In this document: one piece after another, positions 62,606-64,000 of the stretch
How the letters are laid out: the number at the start of each line of letters is the position of its first letter
How positions within the stretch are numbered: the stretch's first letter is position 1
Assembly: GCA_937922805.1 (NCBI GenBank)
Contig: CALAJV010000006.1
Span: 248,001-312,000 of the forward strand
From: an uncultured Acidimicrobiales bacterium
Lineage (GTDB): Bacteria; Actinomycetota; Acidimicrobiia; Acidimicrobiales; SZUA-35
Direction of reading: 5' to 3'
DNA length: 64,000 nucleotides
Program-made: the position numbers and the translations under genes
The notes under the pieces: model-generated
What the model saw: the letters and a program-made list of their open reading frames with translations, nothing else
What the model was told of the DNA's origin: nothing
The model's database searches: none

Positions 62606-64000
62606 TCACAATAGTGCGTAAAGGAGCGAATCTGACAGGGCCTGCCACGATGCCTCAATTATGTTCTCGCTCACGCCAATCGTGGTCCATTGCCGATCGC
62701 CGTCTGTTGCGTCAACCAGCACCCGGGTAATAGCTCGGGTTCCCTCAGCGGAGTCAAGAATTCGCACTTTGTAGTCGGTCAACCGGACATCGGTTAGTTT
62801 GGCGAAGCGCCCGTCAACAGCTTGACGAAAGGCAGCGTCTAGCGCGTTAACTGGTCCGTTGCCCTCGCCAGTGGCAACGAGACGCTCATCCCCAATCATC
62901 ATTTTCAAGGTCGCCTCCGTTTGAACCCCATCAAAGTGACCAAGTGGGTTCTGATGGGACGCTCCCCGTTCGCCGGGGCGATGCTCGACAATTACCCGAA
63001 ACGATTCAAGGGTGAAAAACTCGTTCTGCCATCCGGCGGCCCGGCGCATTAGCAACTCGAGCGAAGCATCAGCGACCTCGAAGTGGTAGCCCGAGTGTTC
63101 AAGTGTTTTGAGTTCGTCCACCACGGCTTTCATCTGTAGGCCGTCGAGTGTAAGCCCGAGCTGGCGAGCCTTTAGTTCAATGGTCGACCGGCCGGACAAA
63201 TCGGACACTAGGAACCGAGTCCCGTTACCAACCAACGCAGGGTCTACATGCTCATAGGCGTCAGGTCGGCGGGCAATTGCCGATGTGTGGAGACCAGCTT
63301 TATGGGCGAAGGCGGATTTCCCCACATACGGCTGTTGCTGCATCGGCGGAAGGTTTACCAGCTCGGCCACATGATTGCTGGCTGATGTGAGCTGCTCAAT
63401 CCGACCAACCGGCAGCGTTTCGATTCCCATCTTCAAACTAAGGTTCGGGACGAACGTCGTTAGGTCGCAGTTGCCAGTCCGCTCTCCGTACCCGTTGATC
63501 GTGCCTTGGACATGGGTTGCACCGGCTCGAACACCAGCAACCGCGTTAGCGACCGCGCAGCCAGTGTCGTTCTGCGTATGCATTCCAACAGTAAGGTCCG
63601 GGAACATGGCAACGACCGCTGCTGTGGCCGACTCCACCTCGTGAGGCAACGAACCACCGTTAGTGTCGCAGAGCACCAACGCTTCGGCCCCCGAAACGGC
63701 GGCCGCTTCAACCACTCGGAGAGTAAATTCTGGATTGCGTTTGTGGCCATCAAAGAAGTGTTCAAAGTCAACGAAAACTCGCTTGCCCTTTGACACCAAA
63801 TGAGCCACCGAATCGGCGACCATCGAGACACCTTCATCAAGCGTGGTCCGCAGCGCCTCTAGGACGTGATAGTCCCAAGCCTTGGCGACGATACAGACAA
63901 CGTCTGTTTGTGCACTCAATAAGTTCGACAGGGTTTGATCTTCATCTACCTTGCCTTTTGGGCGCCGGGTCGAACCAAAGGCAACAAGTTTCGAAGTCTG
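62606..64000 (-). CDS. cimA: Citramalate synthase (5' end beyond window)
   Basis: 464 residues visible; the frame is open to the right edge, so about 65 N-terminal residues are missing. The TIM-barrel catalytic part includes KRVFVDFEHFFDGHK, GMHTQNDTGCAVANAV and ERTGNCDLT. The C-terminal regulatory domain follows from about 340. It makes (R)-citramalate from pyruvate and acetyl-CoA, a threonine-independent route to isoleucine; 2-isopropylmalate synthase is the close relative. Confidence 0.92.
   Translation of the reverse strand, partial: QTSKLVAFGSTRRPKGKVDEDQTLSNLLSAQTDVVCIVAKAWDYHVLEALRTTLDEGVSMVADSVAHLVSKGKRVFVDFEHFFDGHKRNPEFTLRVVEAAAVSGAEALVLCDTNGGSLPHEVESATAAVVAMFPDLTVGMHTQNDTGCAVANAVAGVRAGATHVQGTINGYGERTGNCDLTTFVPNLSLKMGIETLPVGRIEQLTSASNHVAELVNLPPMQQQPYVGKSAFAHKAGLHTSAIARRPDAYEHVDPALVGNGTRFLVSDLSGRSTIELKARQLGLTLDGLQMKAVVDELKTLEHSGYHFEVADASLELLMRRAAGWQNEFFTLESFRVIVEHRPGERGASHQNPLGHFDGVQTEATLKMMIGDERLVATGEGNGPVNALDAAFRQAVDGRFAKLTDVRLTDYKVRILDSAEGTRAITRVLVDATDGDRQWTTIGVSENIIEASWQALSDSLLYALL

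Noticed and set aside
1..64000. CRISPR arrays, transposases, phage genes, attachment sites
   Set aside because: No regularly spaced repeats, transposase or integrase motifs, or tRNA-adjacent direct repeats were seen.

Overview
The window looks like a chromosomal segment of an Actinomycetota bacterium, most likely of the Acidimicrobiia type (inference). The reasons are mid-range GC by eye, a CofC-type coenzyme F420 gene, an ImuA/ImuB mutasome pair behind a Gram-positive-type LexA box, a nitrate/nitrite-sensor-like kinase of the Streptomyces Cvn kind, tRNAs without encoded CCA, and many starts that look leaderless (TANNNT 6-8 nt upstream of the start codon). There is no sign of phage, insertion sequences or CRISPR. 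Almost everything is ordinary, tightly packed genome, and the interest lies in degenerate or rearranged versions of known families.

Layout. 1-5300: a Cvn-like histidine kinase with an expanded Glu-Ala repeat, a structured divergent intergenic region, a GGDEF/EAL protein with broken active sites, and a TetR regulator. 5400-11300: a DUF3445 haem protein, then larE-larB-larC for the nickel-pincer nucleotide cofactor (LarC has only its N-terminal half), a MarR regulator, a zinc alcohol dehydrogenase and a GNAT acetyltransferase. 11360-16260: a PfkB kinase and a sucraseferredoxin-like protein, then imuA-imuB under a perfect LexA palindrome. 16300-22800: a small helical protein, an MFS permease, a sigma factor fused to a membrane segment and a probable extracellular tail, a glucuronokinase-like GHMP kinase, a NifU-N-like protein, an EamA permease and a small membrane protein.

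22900-32400: acyl-CoA dehydrogenase on the plus strand, then a long minus-strand run: class V aminotransferase, DUF2786 protein, OsmC, a lower-GC orphan gene, rnhB, a glycosidase-like protein, a TTC38-like TPR protein and gpsA. 32400-43900: divergent from gpsA is cofC, coupled to a PIG-L deacetylase, then DUF6958, DUF429 and DUF885 proteins, a lipoprotein, a NUDIX hydrolase, an exonuclease-like protein that lost its first catalytic motif, an amidohydrolase lacking the usual HxH, and purK. 44000-51600: pyrimidine salvage (upp, cdd), a subtilisin-like protease, a YHYH lipoprotein with a Gly/Gln repeat tail, HAD hydrolase, adenosine deaminase, AlgH, and a SEC-C methionine aminopeptidase.

51600-64000: TauE/SafE permease, a tailed membrane protein, a lipase-like hydrolase, a tandem pair of FluC fluoride channel subunits, a small lipoprotein, a PF10118 hydrolase, a second degenerate GGDEF/EAL protein, tRNA-Gln(CTG) and tRNA-Glu(CTC), a YdcF protein, gltX with an upstream partner, two small membrane proteins, and a citramalate synthase that runs off the right edge. 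The most unusual items are the membrane-tethered sigma factor, the LarC1-only lar operon, and the pair of signalling proteins whose c-di-GMP active sites are both broken.
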